From contig DQEK01000103.1 in NCBI GenBank assembly GCA_003533545.1, forward strand, positions 1 to 5,304: a stretch of DNA of 5,304 nucleotides, written 5' to 3'. Made by a program: the position numbers and the translations under genes. Below, one piece after another: positions 1-5,304 of the stretch. The notes beneath the pieces are model-generated. The model was not told the origin of the DNA. It did not search any database and worked only from the letters and a program-made list of their open reading frames with translations. This stretch comes from Acidobacteriota bacterium. GTDB taxonomy: Bacteria; Acidobacteriota; Vicinamibacteria; Vicinamibacterales; UBA8438. Numbering within the stretch: position 1 is the first letter of the stretch; each line of letters opens with the position of its first letter.

Positions 1-663
1 CGCATTCTCGACAGCCGCGTCTCCGGGACGAAGCGTTTGTGTGAATCGCTCGCCGCCCTGCCGTCACCACCACCCACGCTCATCACCGCCTCTGCCGTCG
101 GCTTTTACGGCGACCGCGGGAGCGCAATCGTTGACGAGTCCTCTCCAGCGGGACAAGGGTTTCTGCCGGAAGTGTGCCAGGCCTGGGAAGCGGCGACCGC
201 ACCGGCACAGGACCGCGGGATCAGGACCGTGCACCTTCGCATTGGCATCGTGCTGACACCGAACGGCGGGGCTTTGCAGAAAATGCTGCTCCCTTTTAAG
301 CTGGGCGCCGGTGGCGTACTCGGGTCCGGTTCGCAATATATGCCATGGGTCGCGATCGACGATGTCCTGAACGCCACGTTACACGTCCTGACCAGCAACC
401 AGGTCACCGGTCCAGTCAACGCGGTGGCGCCCGGTGTCGTCACGAATCGTGACTTCACAAAGATACTGGGCCGTGTTCTTCGCCGGCCGACTCTGATACC
501 AACTCCAGCGTTCGCCATGCGGCTGGCGTTCGGTGAGATGGCCGATGCCTTGTTGCTCGGCGGTGCCCGCGTCATCCCCACCAGACTTGGCGAGTCAGGA
601 TTCGAATTCGGCTATCCCGCTCTCGAAAACGCGCTCCGTCACGTGTTGGAGCATGCCACCTGA
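1..663 (+). CDS. TIGR01777-family NAD(P)-dependent epimerase, 5'-truncated by window edge
   Basis: This is the C-terminal 220 residues of an atypical extended short-chain dehydrogenase of the TIGR01777 / SDR39U1 (YfcH-like) type. The frame is open from base 1, reading RILDSRVSGTKRL, which matches the family's conserved I-x-x-SRV-x-GT segment, so the TTG at 37 is not the start. Visible landmarks are SAVGFYGDRG at residues 31-40 of the visible part, holding the family's conserved active-site-region tyrosine (Tyr36), then QAWE, then LRIGIVL, the loop YMPWVAIDD, and a C-terminal DUF1731-like tail (TPAFAMRLAFGEMADALLLGG, then LGESGFEFGYP). The family is about 300 residues long, so roughly the N-terminal 80, including the Rossmann GxxGxxG motif, lie outside. 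The natural substrate of the family is not established. It ends with TGA 47 bases from the convergent epoxide hydrolase gene. Family assignment is firm; the reaction is unknown. Confidence 0.93.
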   Translation, partial: RILDSRVSGTKRLCESLAALPSPPPTLITASAVGFYGDRGSAIVDESSPAGQGFLPEVCQAWEAATAPAQDRGIRTVHLRIGIVLTPNGGALQKMLLPFKLGAGGVLGSGSQYMPWVAIDDVLNATLHVLTSNQVTGPVNAVAPGVVTNRDFTKILGRVLRRPTLIPTPAFAMRLAFGEMADALLLGGARVIPTRLGESGFEFGYPALENALRHVLEHAT

Positions 664-710
664 AAACACGGAAATTGTGCCCAAGTCCTACTAGAGAACC
701 GGCCGAGGAG

Positions 711-1781
711 TCACAGTTCGGACAAAAACTCTAGCAACGCTCCGTTCACCTCGTCGGGACGCTCTTGTTGCAGCCAATGACCTGCACCGTCCAGTTTGAT
801 CACGCCACGCAGGTCTGGCAATACGGCCGGCAGTGCACCGACCGCGGCGGGCGTATTCCCTGCGATTAAGTCGTATTCACCGTAGAGGTAAAGGGCCGGC
901 TGGGTAATTGTCGAGCCGACAAACGGAGCTAGGCGCTCCGGAATAGCACTGATATTCCGGTACCAATTAATGCCACCTCGAAATCCACTGCCCGTGAGCT
1001 CGTCCACGTAGAATTGCAGGTCCTGCTCGCTAAGCCACGGCGGTAGTTCTTCGGGGATGACCAACTGAGCCGCTAATGTTTCGCCCATCGGAAAGTGACC
1101 ATCCCAGCCGTGGGAGTGAAGTCCATCACGGATGATGTCACCGGAGACGGAGTACAGAAATCCGAGCATGCTGCGACGCACATCGGCCTCTAGTTCAAGT
1201 TCCGCAACACCAGGTTCTTGAAAATACAACCGATAGTAGTTCCGGCCACCCGCATTCACCGCCATAAGGTCATTGAGCGTCACGCCTTCCGGCAAGCTTG
1301 CAGGTGGGCTGAATGGCACGCTCAACACCGCAACCGCCTGCACAACATCGGGACGCATCAGAGCGGAATACCACGCCACGGGACCGCCCCAATCGTGTCC
1401 GACTATGACCGCCCGCTCGTGACCCAGCGCCGCAACCGCTCCGATCACGTCGCCGACCAGATGCGAAATCGAATATGAACCAATCGCTTCCGGCTTGCTC
1501 GTGCGCCCATATCCACGCATATCGAGCGCGACGGCACGATATCCGGCTTCAGCAACAGCCGGTATCTGATGCCGCCATGAGTACCATGACTCGGGAAAAC
1601 CGTGTAAGAACAAAACAAGCGGGCCTTCGCCTTGCTCGACAAAATGAATGTCGATGCTGTTAGCGCTAACGGTGCCGTGCTTGAGTTGTTCCATGATCGG
1701 CTGGGCAAACGCTCGACCCGGTATCGTGACAGCCAGAACCAGCGTGAAATAGAACCAGAACGCTTTTCGCACCACTCTCAC
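711..1781 (-). CDS. Exported alpha/beta-fold epoxide hydrolase (soluble epoxide hydrolase type)
   Basis: This enzyme should open epoxides to vicinal diols by way of an alkyl-enzyme ester. The 356-residue product starts with a Sec signal peptide (basic MRVVRK, hydrophobic core, cleavage after AFA at about residue 26), so it probably acts in the periplasm. The mature part follows the C-terminal hydrolase domain of mammalian EPHX2 closely. It has the HGFP oxyanion motif at 60-63 (within HGFPESWYSWRHQIP), nucleophile Asp130 in GHDWGG, lid tyrosines Tyr183 (YRLYFQEPGVAE) and Tyr274 (INWYRN), acid Asp304 (YGEYD) and base His335 (GAGHW). All five catalytic positions are present, so it should be active. 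The phosphatase domain of EPHX2 is absent, as in most bacterial forms. The start given is GTG, but GTG at 1772 (residue 4) lies 5 bases after AGAGGTGA and may be the true start. The substrate is unknown. Confidence 0.95.
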   Translation of the reverse strand: MRVVRKAFWFYFTLVLAVTIPGRAFAQPIMEQLKHGTVSANSIDIHFVEQGEGPLVLFLHGFPESWYSWRHQIPAVAEAGYRAVALDMRGYGRTSKPEAIGSYSISHLVGDVIGAVAALGHERAVIVGHDWGGPVAWYSALMRPDVVQAVAVLSVPFSPPASLPEGVTLNDLMAVNAGGRNYYRLYFQEPGVAELELEADVRRSMLGFLYSVSGDIIRDGLHSHGWDGHFPMGETLAAQLVIPEELPPWLSEQDLQFYVDELTGSGFRGGINWYRNISAIPERLAPFVGSTITQPALYLYGEYDLIAGNTPAAVGALPAVLPDLRGVIKLDGAGHWLQQERPDEVNGALLEFLSEL

Positions 1782-1785
1782 CTCT
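1778..1785 (-). promoter_or_regulatory. Shine-Dalgarno site of the epoxide hydrolase gene, favours a later start
   Basis: On the minus strand AGAGGTGA is a strong match to the anti-Shine-Dalgarno complement. It overlaps the first GTG (1781-1779) but is followed after 5 bases by GTG at 1772-1770. This favours starting at the fourth codon of the longest frame, giving a signal peptide that begins MRKAFWFYF. The choice changes the product by only three residues. Confidence 0.55.
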
Positions 1786-1811
1786 CGGAATTACGTGACC
1801 ACTCCGATGTT

Positions 1812-1841
1812 CGTATAACCTCCGAGAACCGTCCCCGCCAA
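1812..1841 (-). promoter_or_regulatory. Possible sigma70-type promoter for the epoxide hydrolase gene
   Basis: On the minus strand TTGGCG (1841-1836) is followed after 18 bases by TATACG (1817-1812), about 30 bases before the start codon. Both boxes match the sigma70 consensus at four of six positions. This is a guess by eye in the right place, with no independent support. Confidence 0.25.
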
Positions 1842-2033
1842 TCACAGCGGAATCTTCGTCCGCGATGTGAAGTCGATGCAGGTCAGCCCAGACGACCGAA
1901 CGCAGGGTGTCAGTTGAGATGCTCAACCACAAGAAAGGAGAAGCCCCCTCACAGACCCAGCCGCAGAATCCGGTTAAGGCCTCCGGGGGCCTTCCAACGC
2001 ATTCGATCACGCTACCCAGTTAACGAGACACAC

Positions 2034-2046
2034 ATCCCGTTGGGAT
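2034..2046 (-). terminator. Weak candidate hairpin downstream of the SnoaL-like gene
   Basis: The minus strand reads ATCCC-AAC-GGGAT, a perfect 5-bp stem with a 3-base loop starting 13 bases after the TAG of the SnoaL-like gene. There is no following U tract, so intrinsic termination is doubtful. The second stem, AAGGCC/GGCCTT at 1993-1976, is stronger but also lacks a U tract. Confidence 0.2.
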
Positions 2047-2058
2047 CCACGCTGAAGA

Positions 2059-2454
2059 CTAGAAGGCAGCCATAGCGGCCGCAGAATCCGTGTACTCCTG
2101 AAACCGGGTAATCTTGCCTCCTTCGACAGTCCAGTGGTGAGAGAAATCTCCCTCCCAGCTACGACCAGTTGTTTTTACGTGCCAGACATAATGCCCATGT
2201 GCCACCACTTGGTCGCCCTGCGCGATAGTTCCCTGCACCTCAAAGCTCTGTGGTTCCTGCTGATCGCCCATGGTACTGAAGAAATCCGCCACACGGTCCT
2301 TCCCATGCTTAGCTCCGGTAAAAGCAATATTAGGAATGCTTGGAAGCACCCATGCAACGTCCTCTGACAGCGCATCGAGCACAGCCGCGATGTCCCCGGC
2401 GTTGAAGTTGTCGTAAAGAGCTTGTACCACCTGCATATTTTCCTGTTCACTCAT
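2059..2454 (-). CDS. SnoaL-like / NTF2-fold family protein
   Basis: This 131-residue protein has the length and pattern of a single SnoaL-like (NTF2-fold) domain. The N-terminal helices read VVQALYDNFNAGDIAAVLDALSED (9-32), followed by VAWVLP, the conserved GKDRVADFF helix (51-59), and alternating strands through GDQVVAHGHYVWHV and GDFSHHWTVEGGKITRFQEYTD (102-123). The family includes polyketide cyclases, limonene-epoxide-hydrolase-like enzymes and many proteins of unknown role; the fold alone does not give a reaction. There is no signal peptide, so it should be cytoplasmic. ATG at 2454 is supported by GGGAG (2466-2462) with a 7-base spacer. Its neighbour is an epoxide hydrolase of a different fold; a shared pathway is possible but not shown. 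Confidence 0.9.
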   Translation of the reverse strand: MSEQENMQVVQALYDNFNAGDIAAVLDALSEDVAWVLPSIPNIAFTGAKHGKDRVADFFSTMGDQQEPQSFEVQGTIAQGDQVVAHGHYVWHVKTTGRSWEGDFSHHWTVEGGKITRFQEYTDSAAAMAAF

Positions 2455-2644
2455 CCGTCCACTCCCAATTTATTGTTTGTTGTCACTTCAGCAAAAGGTA
2501 CCGCGCATCCCACGCTTCCACCAATAACTACCTTGTCGACCGAACATACTCGGCGAAACGGTCATCCCTCTCTCAGACCGCAGCCCAGCCGTCTCGTAAA
2601 GGGATTGGCGGCGTTACAACACCCACAACAGCCGCAGGCGGAAA
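2455..2644. other. Gene-free spacer between the selenoprotein and SnoaL-like genes
   Basis: These 190 bases hold no convincing coding frame. They contain the ribosome binding site of the SnoaL-like gene (GGGAG, minus strand 2466-2462) in an AT-richer stretch (about 2465-2500) that could hold its promoter, although I see no good paired -35/-10 boxes. I see no clear terminator for the selenoprotein gene. Confidence 0.5.
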
Positions 2645-3841
2645 CTACCGCGGCCTCGGCGCTCCCGGCCTCAACAGCGGTCCCACTGGGAGTGCTAACG
2701 AAAGCGTCTCGGTCCTCGGTGTGTAGCAGATCGTCTCACTGCAGACCTGGAACAGCACCGATACGGGCACCACCAGTTCCTCCGGCTGGTCACGGTTCCC
2801 AGGGTTGAACAGCTCCGCGTTCGGTGTCACCGGAACCGCGACGTCAACGACCCTCTCATAGACATTGAGCGTAACCCCGAGTTCTGGAAACTCCCGAGGA
2901 GCTGTTGTCGGGTATCGCGCTGACCCCACGCGCAGCCCAGGGGTATCGGATATGGTCACCTCGGTGGAGATATACCCGTCCGGAAGGGGCCGGCCATACA
3001 TATGTAAACCGTCTTCCAACTCGAACCGTACGTAGAGCGTCGACTGAGTTTCGAACTTCAGTGTCTCATCGGACAAGAAGGCAGAAATCGCTACTTGGTC
3101 CGTGCCCAACTCGATAGCCGGAACCTCGTGACGAGCCAAAATCTCGCCCAGCGCCGAGTCGCGTATGGCACCGGCCGACTCACGGGTCGCATAGTGACGA
3201 TGGAAAAACTTCTCGGTAACGACGCCGTTCTCATCAGTCACATAAACACCGGGAAACGGCACACCGTAGAAACTACGTCCGGCAGCTTGCTCGGGGTCGT
3301 CCGGTGAGATAAGGGTGTTGAGAATACCGAACTCTCGGATAACCGCCGAATCGGCATCGGAGAACAGGTTGTAGGTCACGCCGTACTGATCGGCGAAAGC
3401 CAGGAGCTGTTCCTGGCTGTCATAGCTGATGCCGTAAACGCGGATCCCAGCATCATCAAAAAGATCTAGGTTCTCTTGCAGCTCGACCAGCTGCGTGCGA
3501 CAGTACGGTCACCACACCGCCGAGCGATAGAACACCACTATGGACTTCGAGTCGCCGCGGTCCTCATGGTAGTCAATGAGCCGACCTTCCTGGTTAGCGA
3601 GCGAGAACTCCGGTAGACGCTCGCCGATCTCCGGTCCGGTAGGAAACTCGCGAGACGCCGGATAGCGGCGGCCAGGGTGCTCCACCGGGATACCGATGGT
3701 GATGCCAAGGTCATCAGTCCGAGTCCCTGGCTCCAGGCTCTCGTGTGCCGGCTGCACGGTCCCCGGGGTTTGCGCAGCGGCGGCGACAGCCACTAGCAGC
3801 AACGCAATCATTGTCGTCAGAACGTTCCGATAGGTCATCAT
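2645..3841 (-). CDS. Exported redoxin selenoprotein (UPYC motif) fused to a DsbD N-terminal-like domain
   Basis: I read this as one 398-residue gene with TGA at 3511-3509 as selenocysteine, residue 111. A Sec signal peptide (MMTYRNVLTTMIALLLVAVAAAA) precedes an AhpC/TSA-type redoxin domain at about 65-235. Its active site reads SAVW-U-PYCRTQL, with the TGA where relatives have the first Cys of CPYC; the resolving Cys is 114, and FPGVYVTDENG supplies the cis-Pro (about 197). A DsbD-alpha-like domain (PF11412 type) follows at about 260-388, ending in VCSETICYTPRTETL with Cys367 and Cys372, matching the E. coli DsbD segment CADAGFCYPPETKTV. The likely role is periplasmic thiol/disulfide exchange or peroxide reduction; the partner is unknown. 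ATG at 3841 is chosen because AGGAG lies 5 bases upstream (the next ATG, 3838, is at 8). The alternative is a gene broken by a Cys-to-stop mutation or base error. Confidence 0.88.
3478..3494 (-). promoter_or_regulatory. Candidate bacterial SECIS hairpin
   Basis: The minus strand reads GCAGCT-GGTCG-AGCTGC, a perfect 6-bp stem with a 5-base GGUCG loop. The loop's first base is 21 bases after the TGA. Bacterial SECIS elements sit just downstream of the UGA, with a G in the first two loop positions for SelB binding; the E. coli fdhF loop has the same GGUC core at nearly the same distance. Caution: common codons for QLVELQ in GC-rich DNA (CAG CTG GTC GAG CTG CAA) make this palindrome by themselves, so the hairpin supports the case but does not prove it. 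Confidence 0.7.
3509..3511 (-). other. In-frame TGA read as selenocysteine
   Basis: The codon order on the minus strand is GTG TGG TGA CCG TAC TGT, giving V-W-U-P-Y-C. TGA replaces the N-terminal, nucleophilic cysteine of a CxxC redox motif, the classic site for Sec/Cys exchange. The 43 codons between it and residue 155 contain no other stop and encode expected redoxin sequence (RTQLVELQENLDLFDDAGI, then VYGISYDS). TGA is an ordinary terminator elsewhere in the window, so general code reassignment is unlikely. Confidence 0.87.
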
Positions 3842-3846
3842 CAGAG

Positions 3847-3851
3847 CTCCT
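3847..3851 (-). promoter_or_regulatory. Shine-Dalgarno site setting the selenoprotein start
   Basis: AGGAG on the minus strand ends 5 bases before ATG at 3841-3839 and 8 bases before ATG at 3838-3836. The longer frame from ATG at 3865 has no such site and would put eight extra residues (MGRLPGAL) before the signal peptide, so it is rejected as the start. Confidence 0.75.
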
Positions 3852-3900
3852 GGAAGTCGGCCCACTCGTCAGGAATTTTTTCGTTACCCAGCCCACACTA

Positions 3901-3906
3901 CTTATA
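3901..3906 (-). promoter_or_regulatory. Possible -10 box for the selenoprotein gene
   Basis: TATAAG on the minus strand lies about 60 bases before the chosen ATG and matches the sigma70 -10 consensus at five of six positions. No acceptable -35 box is seen 16-18 bases further upstream, so this is weak. It fits the idea that the gene has its own promoter in the 182-base gap. Confidence 0.25.
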
Positions 3907-4023
3907 CACCGAATTTCAGGCGAACCAGTCTGAACCGTGAGGGTTGCCATGAAATTGTTCGGCAGATACCCGGCTCGTCGTCCTTGACGCTGTACTGCTG
4001 GCAGGCGCGAGCGGTGATGCCGA

Positions 4024-4608
4024 CTACATTCTCGGTAGCAGGCAACCGGTCCGTGTCTGGTAGTCCCTGTAGCGACCACCGAACTTCTTAGCTAGCTCGA
4101 CTTCCTCGAGCGGAATGATGATGACGGAGAACAGGACGACTCCACCCACCACCAGCACCGCCATCAGCCAGTTCGCCGCGACGAGGCTCAACCCGCCCAA
4201 CATGATGAAGTTGAACGTGTAGAGCGGATGTCGGACCCAGCGATAGGGACCTCCCGTCACGAGTTCATGGTTTGTCTTGGTCAGGACCGTCTCCGACACG
4301 TTCTTGCCGAGACTGCTCAGCACCCAGATATTTAGCGGGGCAGCCACCAGCCCAACAAGGACGCCAAACCAGCGACTCCACAGAGGAACCGGGAGGGAGG
4401 ACCAAGCCACCAGCGGTGGATGGATCACGTACGCGAGCAGCAGCAACATTCCTGGCACGGCGAAGGCAACTCTCGCCAGCCGTACCGACTGGGTCTCGGC
4501 GGAACGCGGAATCGTCTCCTCCGATCGCGCTCGACCACGGTGGTAGCCGGAGATACCGAGGTTCAGGGCGAGCAGCAGTCCCAGCATTGCGCGGAAAATG
4601 TCTTCCAC
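4024..4608 (-). CDS. Isoprenylcysteine carboxyl methyltransferase (ICMT)/PEMT-family membrane protein
   Basis: This is a 194-residue integral membrane protein of the ICMT / phospholipid methyltransferase superfamily, which transfers a methyl group from S-adenosylmethionine. Membrane segments are visible at about 5-22, 44-66, 77-100 and a long hydrophobic stretch at 128-167. The C-terminal half carries the family signature GPYRWVRHPLY (120-130) and, after the last helix, EEVELAKKFGGRYRDYQ (168-184), the SAM-binding core. Bacterial members rarely have a proven substrate, since bacteria do not prenylate proteins as eukaryotes do. GTG at 4608 is chosen because GGAGG lies 7 bases upstream. The frame continues up to an ATG at 4827, but that extension is arginine- and proline-rich, has no family match and overlaps the end of the upstream gene. 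It lies 182 bases upstream of the selenoprotein gene. The substrate is unknown. Confidence 0.9.
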   Translation of the reverse strand: MEDIFRAMLGLLLALNLGISGYHRGRARSEETIPRSAETQSVRLARVAFAVPGMLLLLAYVIHPPLVAWSSLPVPLWSRWFGVLVGLVAAPLNIWVLSSLGKNVSETVLTKTNHELVTGGPYRWVRHPLYTFNFIMLGGLSLVAANWLMAVLVVGGVVLFSVIIIPLEEVELAKKFGGRYRDYQTRTGCLLPRM

Positions 4609-4615
4609 AGACGCG

Positions 4616-4620
4616 CCTCC
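4616..4620 (-). promoter_or_regulatory. Shine-Dalgarno site setting the methyltransferase start
   Basis: GGAGG on the minus strand is followed after 7 bases by GTG at 4608-4606. It identifies the GTG as the start and shows that the upstream 73 codons of the open frame are not translated as part of this protein. Confidence 0.75.
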
Positions 4621-4802
4621 AGATGGCCCCAGCGTGATGCGTGGGCTGATGCGGAGCCCGACTAGTGAGCTAGCGGGTCGGGACGAACCTGGAACTTGAA
4701 GACCGGGGCGACCCGTTCCGTACCGCCTTCCGCGTGGAACGGGGCTCGACTCCCAGACGTCGTCCAGATCCCTCGGCCCTTCCAACCCGCACTGGGGAGA
4801 GC
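4621..4802. other. Gene-free spacer between the oxidoreductase and methyltransferase genes
   Basis: No coding frame with family resemblance is present. One short inverted repeat, GGGCT-7-AGCCC (4643-4659), lies about 145 bases past the oxidoreductase stop, but without a T run on the transcribed strand. I see no confident promoter for the methyltransferase. Confidence 0.5.
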
Positions 4803-5304
4803 TTAACGCGTCGGCACGCGAGTCCACCGACGATTCGCGCCAGCACTTTCAAGCACCGCCGCAATAAATAGCATTCCACGCAAACCGTCATCGACGGTCG
4901 GATAATCGAGAGCGAGCGGATCTGGACGAGAATGCGCGAGTCTCGCCCGAATCGTGTCCGCGGCGTTGCGATACACGTTAGCGAATGCCTCGTGAAACGC
5001 CTCCGGGTGCCCAGCGGGCAAGCTACTCGCGCGGGCGGCAGCCGGACTCTTTTCAGCTACGTAGCCATGACCACGACTCCAGACCTCAACCGGACCGTTA
5101 GACCGTTTCACCTGAAGCACGTTCGGCTCTTCCTGGCGCCACTCGAGCCCCTTCCGTTCCCCATAGATCCTGATCGACAGGGCATTATCCTCTCCGACAG
5201 AAACCTGGCTCGCGTGCAAGACGCCCCGCACGCCCTTTTGAAACCGTACCAGCACATTGCCGTCGTCATCGAGTCGTCGTCCCTTCACGAAGGTTGTGAG
5301 ATCC
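4803..5304 (-). CDS. Gfo/Idh/MocA-family oxidoreductase, 5'-truncated by window edge
   Basis: The visible 166 residues are the C-terminal substrate-binding and beta-sheet domain of a Gfo/Idh/MocA-type NAD(P)-dependent sugar or inositol dehydrogenase. The frame runs open to the window end and begins DLTTFVKGRRLDDDGNVLVRF, so the GTG at 5288 is internal. Typical family pieces follow: GVRGVLHASQVSVGEDNALSIRIYGERKGLEW, then the proline/aromatic loop LPAGHPEAFHEAFANVYRNAADTI, then DYPTVDDGLRGMLFIAAVLESAGANRRWTRV at the end. The N-terminal Rossmann domain and the EKP catalytic lysine lie outside. No substrate can be inferred from this half alone. The family is usually 330-400 residues, so somewhat over half is missing. 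Confidence 0.92.
   Translation of the reverse strand, partial: DLTTFVKGRRLDDDGNVLVRFQKGVRGVLHASQVSVGEDNALSIRIYGERKGLEWRQEEPNVLQVKRSNGPVEVWSRGHGYVAEKSPAAARASSLPAGHPEAFHEAFANVYRNAADTIRARLAHSRPDPLALDYPTVDDGLRGMLFIAAVLESAGANRRWTRVPTR

Larger units (their letters stand above)
1782..2058. other. Gene-free spacer between the hydrolase and SnoaL-like genes
   Basis: I find no coding region here; the frames that cross it have no family resemblance and overlap the true genes antisense. It holds the possible hydrolase promoter and two short perfect inverted repeats. ATCCC-GTT-GGGAT (2034-2046) lies 13 bases past the stop of the SnoaL-like gene. AAGGCC-6-GGCCTT (1976-1993) lies further on. Neither is followed by a T run. 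Confidence 0.6.

Noticed and set aside
105..581. Long antisense frame opposite the epimerase gene
   Set aside because: It has no recognisable protein pattern; it mirrors the coding strand, whose family assignment is firm.
1976..1993. AAGGCC/GGCCTT inverted repeat as a terminator
   Set aside because: A perfect 6-bp stem, but there is no T run on either strand and it lies about 65 bases past the nearest stop codon.
1666..2010. Minus-strand frame of 114 codons upstream of and overlapping the epoxide hydrolase start
   Set aside because: It has no family resemblance and overlaps the hydrolase start in another frame; I see no support for it as a leader gene.
1632..2075. Plus-strand frame of 147 codons across the hydrolase 5' end and spacer
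   Set aside because: It is Arg/Pro/His-rich, low in hydrophobic pattern and antisense to the signal-peptide region of a clear gene.
3509..3511. Pseudogene or sequencing error at the TGA
   Set aside because: Not fully excluded, but a random stop landing exactly on the nucleophilic Cys, with no other damage and a SECIS-like hairpin at the right distance, is unlikely.
3509..3511. Genome-wide reassignment of TGA (to Trp or Gly)
   Set aside because: TGA ends the epimerase and epoxide hydrolase genes where their families normally end, and TGG is used for Trp directly beside the site.
3509..3865. A stand-alone 118-residue redoxin fragment, with a second separate gene at 2645-3379
   Set aside because: Both are in the same frame, the 129 bases between them are open and code for expected redoxin sequence, and GTG at 3379 lies inside the domain without a ribosome binding site. 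One gene with a recoded TGA explains everything.
4643..4659. GGGCT/AGCCC inverted repeat as a terminator for the oxidoreductase gene
   Set aside because: Only a 5-bp stem with a 7-base loop, about 145 bases past the stop, and no T tract.
4609..4827. N-terminal extension of the methyltransferase to ATG at 4827
   Set aside because: The extension is Arg/Pro/Ser-rich without family resemblance, overlaps the end of the oxidoreductase gene, and a good GGAGG site points to GTG at 4608.

Overview
The window looks like chromosome of a moderately GC-rich, probably uncultured Gram-negative bacterium. Two products carry clear Sec signal peptides ending in AxA-type cleavage sites, Shine-Dalgarno sites are ordinary, and TGA serves as a normal stop (for example at 661-663 and 711-713). 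The taxon cannot be fixed from the sequence. I see no insertion sequence, phage gene, CRISPR array, tRNA or rRNA.

Layout. The left edge holds the 3' part of a plus-strand gene for a TIGR01777-type NAD-dependent epimerase (1-663). Everything else lies on the minus strand. In transcription order, right to left: the C-terminal part of a Gfo/Idh/MocA oxidoreductase (5304-4803); an integral membrane protein of the isoprenylcysteine carboxyl methyltransferase type (4608-4024); a secreted redoxin fused to a DsbD N-terminal-like domain (3841-2645); a small SnoaL/NTF2-like protein (2454-2059); and a signal-peptide-bearing epoxide hydrolase closely resembling the hydrolase domain of mammalian soluble epoxide hydrolase (1781-711). 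It converges on the epimerase gene across a 47-base gap. Gaps between the minus-strand genes are about 180-280 bases, so these look like separate transcription units, not a tight operon. No gene-free stretch exceeds 300 bases.

The main discovery is in the redoxin gene. A plain six-frame reading splits it into two pieces separated by an in-frame TGA at 3511-3509. The TGA sits exactly where the first cysteine of the WCPYC redox motif belongs, giving W-U-P-Y-C. The frame stays open and homologous on both sides. A perfect 6-bp stem with a GGUCG loop (3494-3478) lies 15 to 31 bases after the TGA, within the usual range for a bacterial SECIS element. I therefore annotate one 398-residue exported selenoprotein with a UxxC redoxin centre and a second cysteine pair (CSETIC) in its DsbD-alpha-like domain. 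That layout suggests an intramolecular thiol/selenol electron relay in the periplasm. The selenocysteine machinery (selA, selB, selC, selD) is not in the window and would have to be elsewhere in the genome.

The other genes are recognisable accessory metabolism genes. Nothing in the sequence ties them to the selenoprotein beyond proximity.
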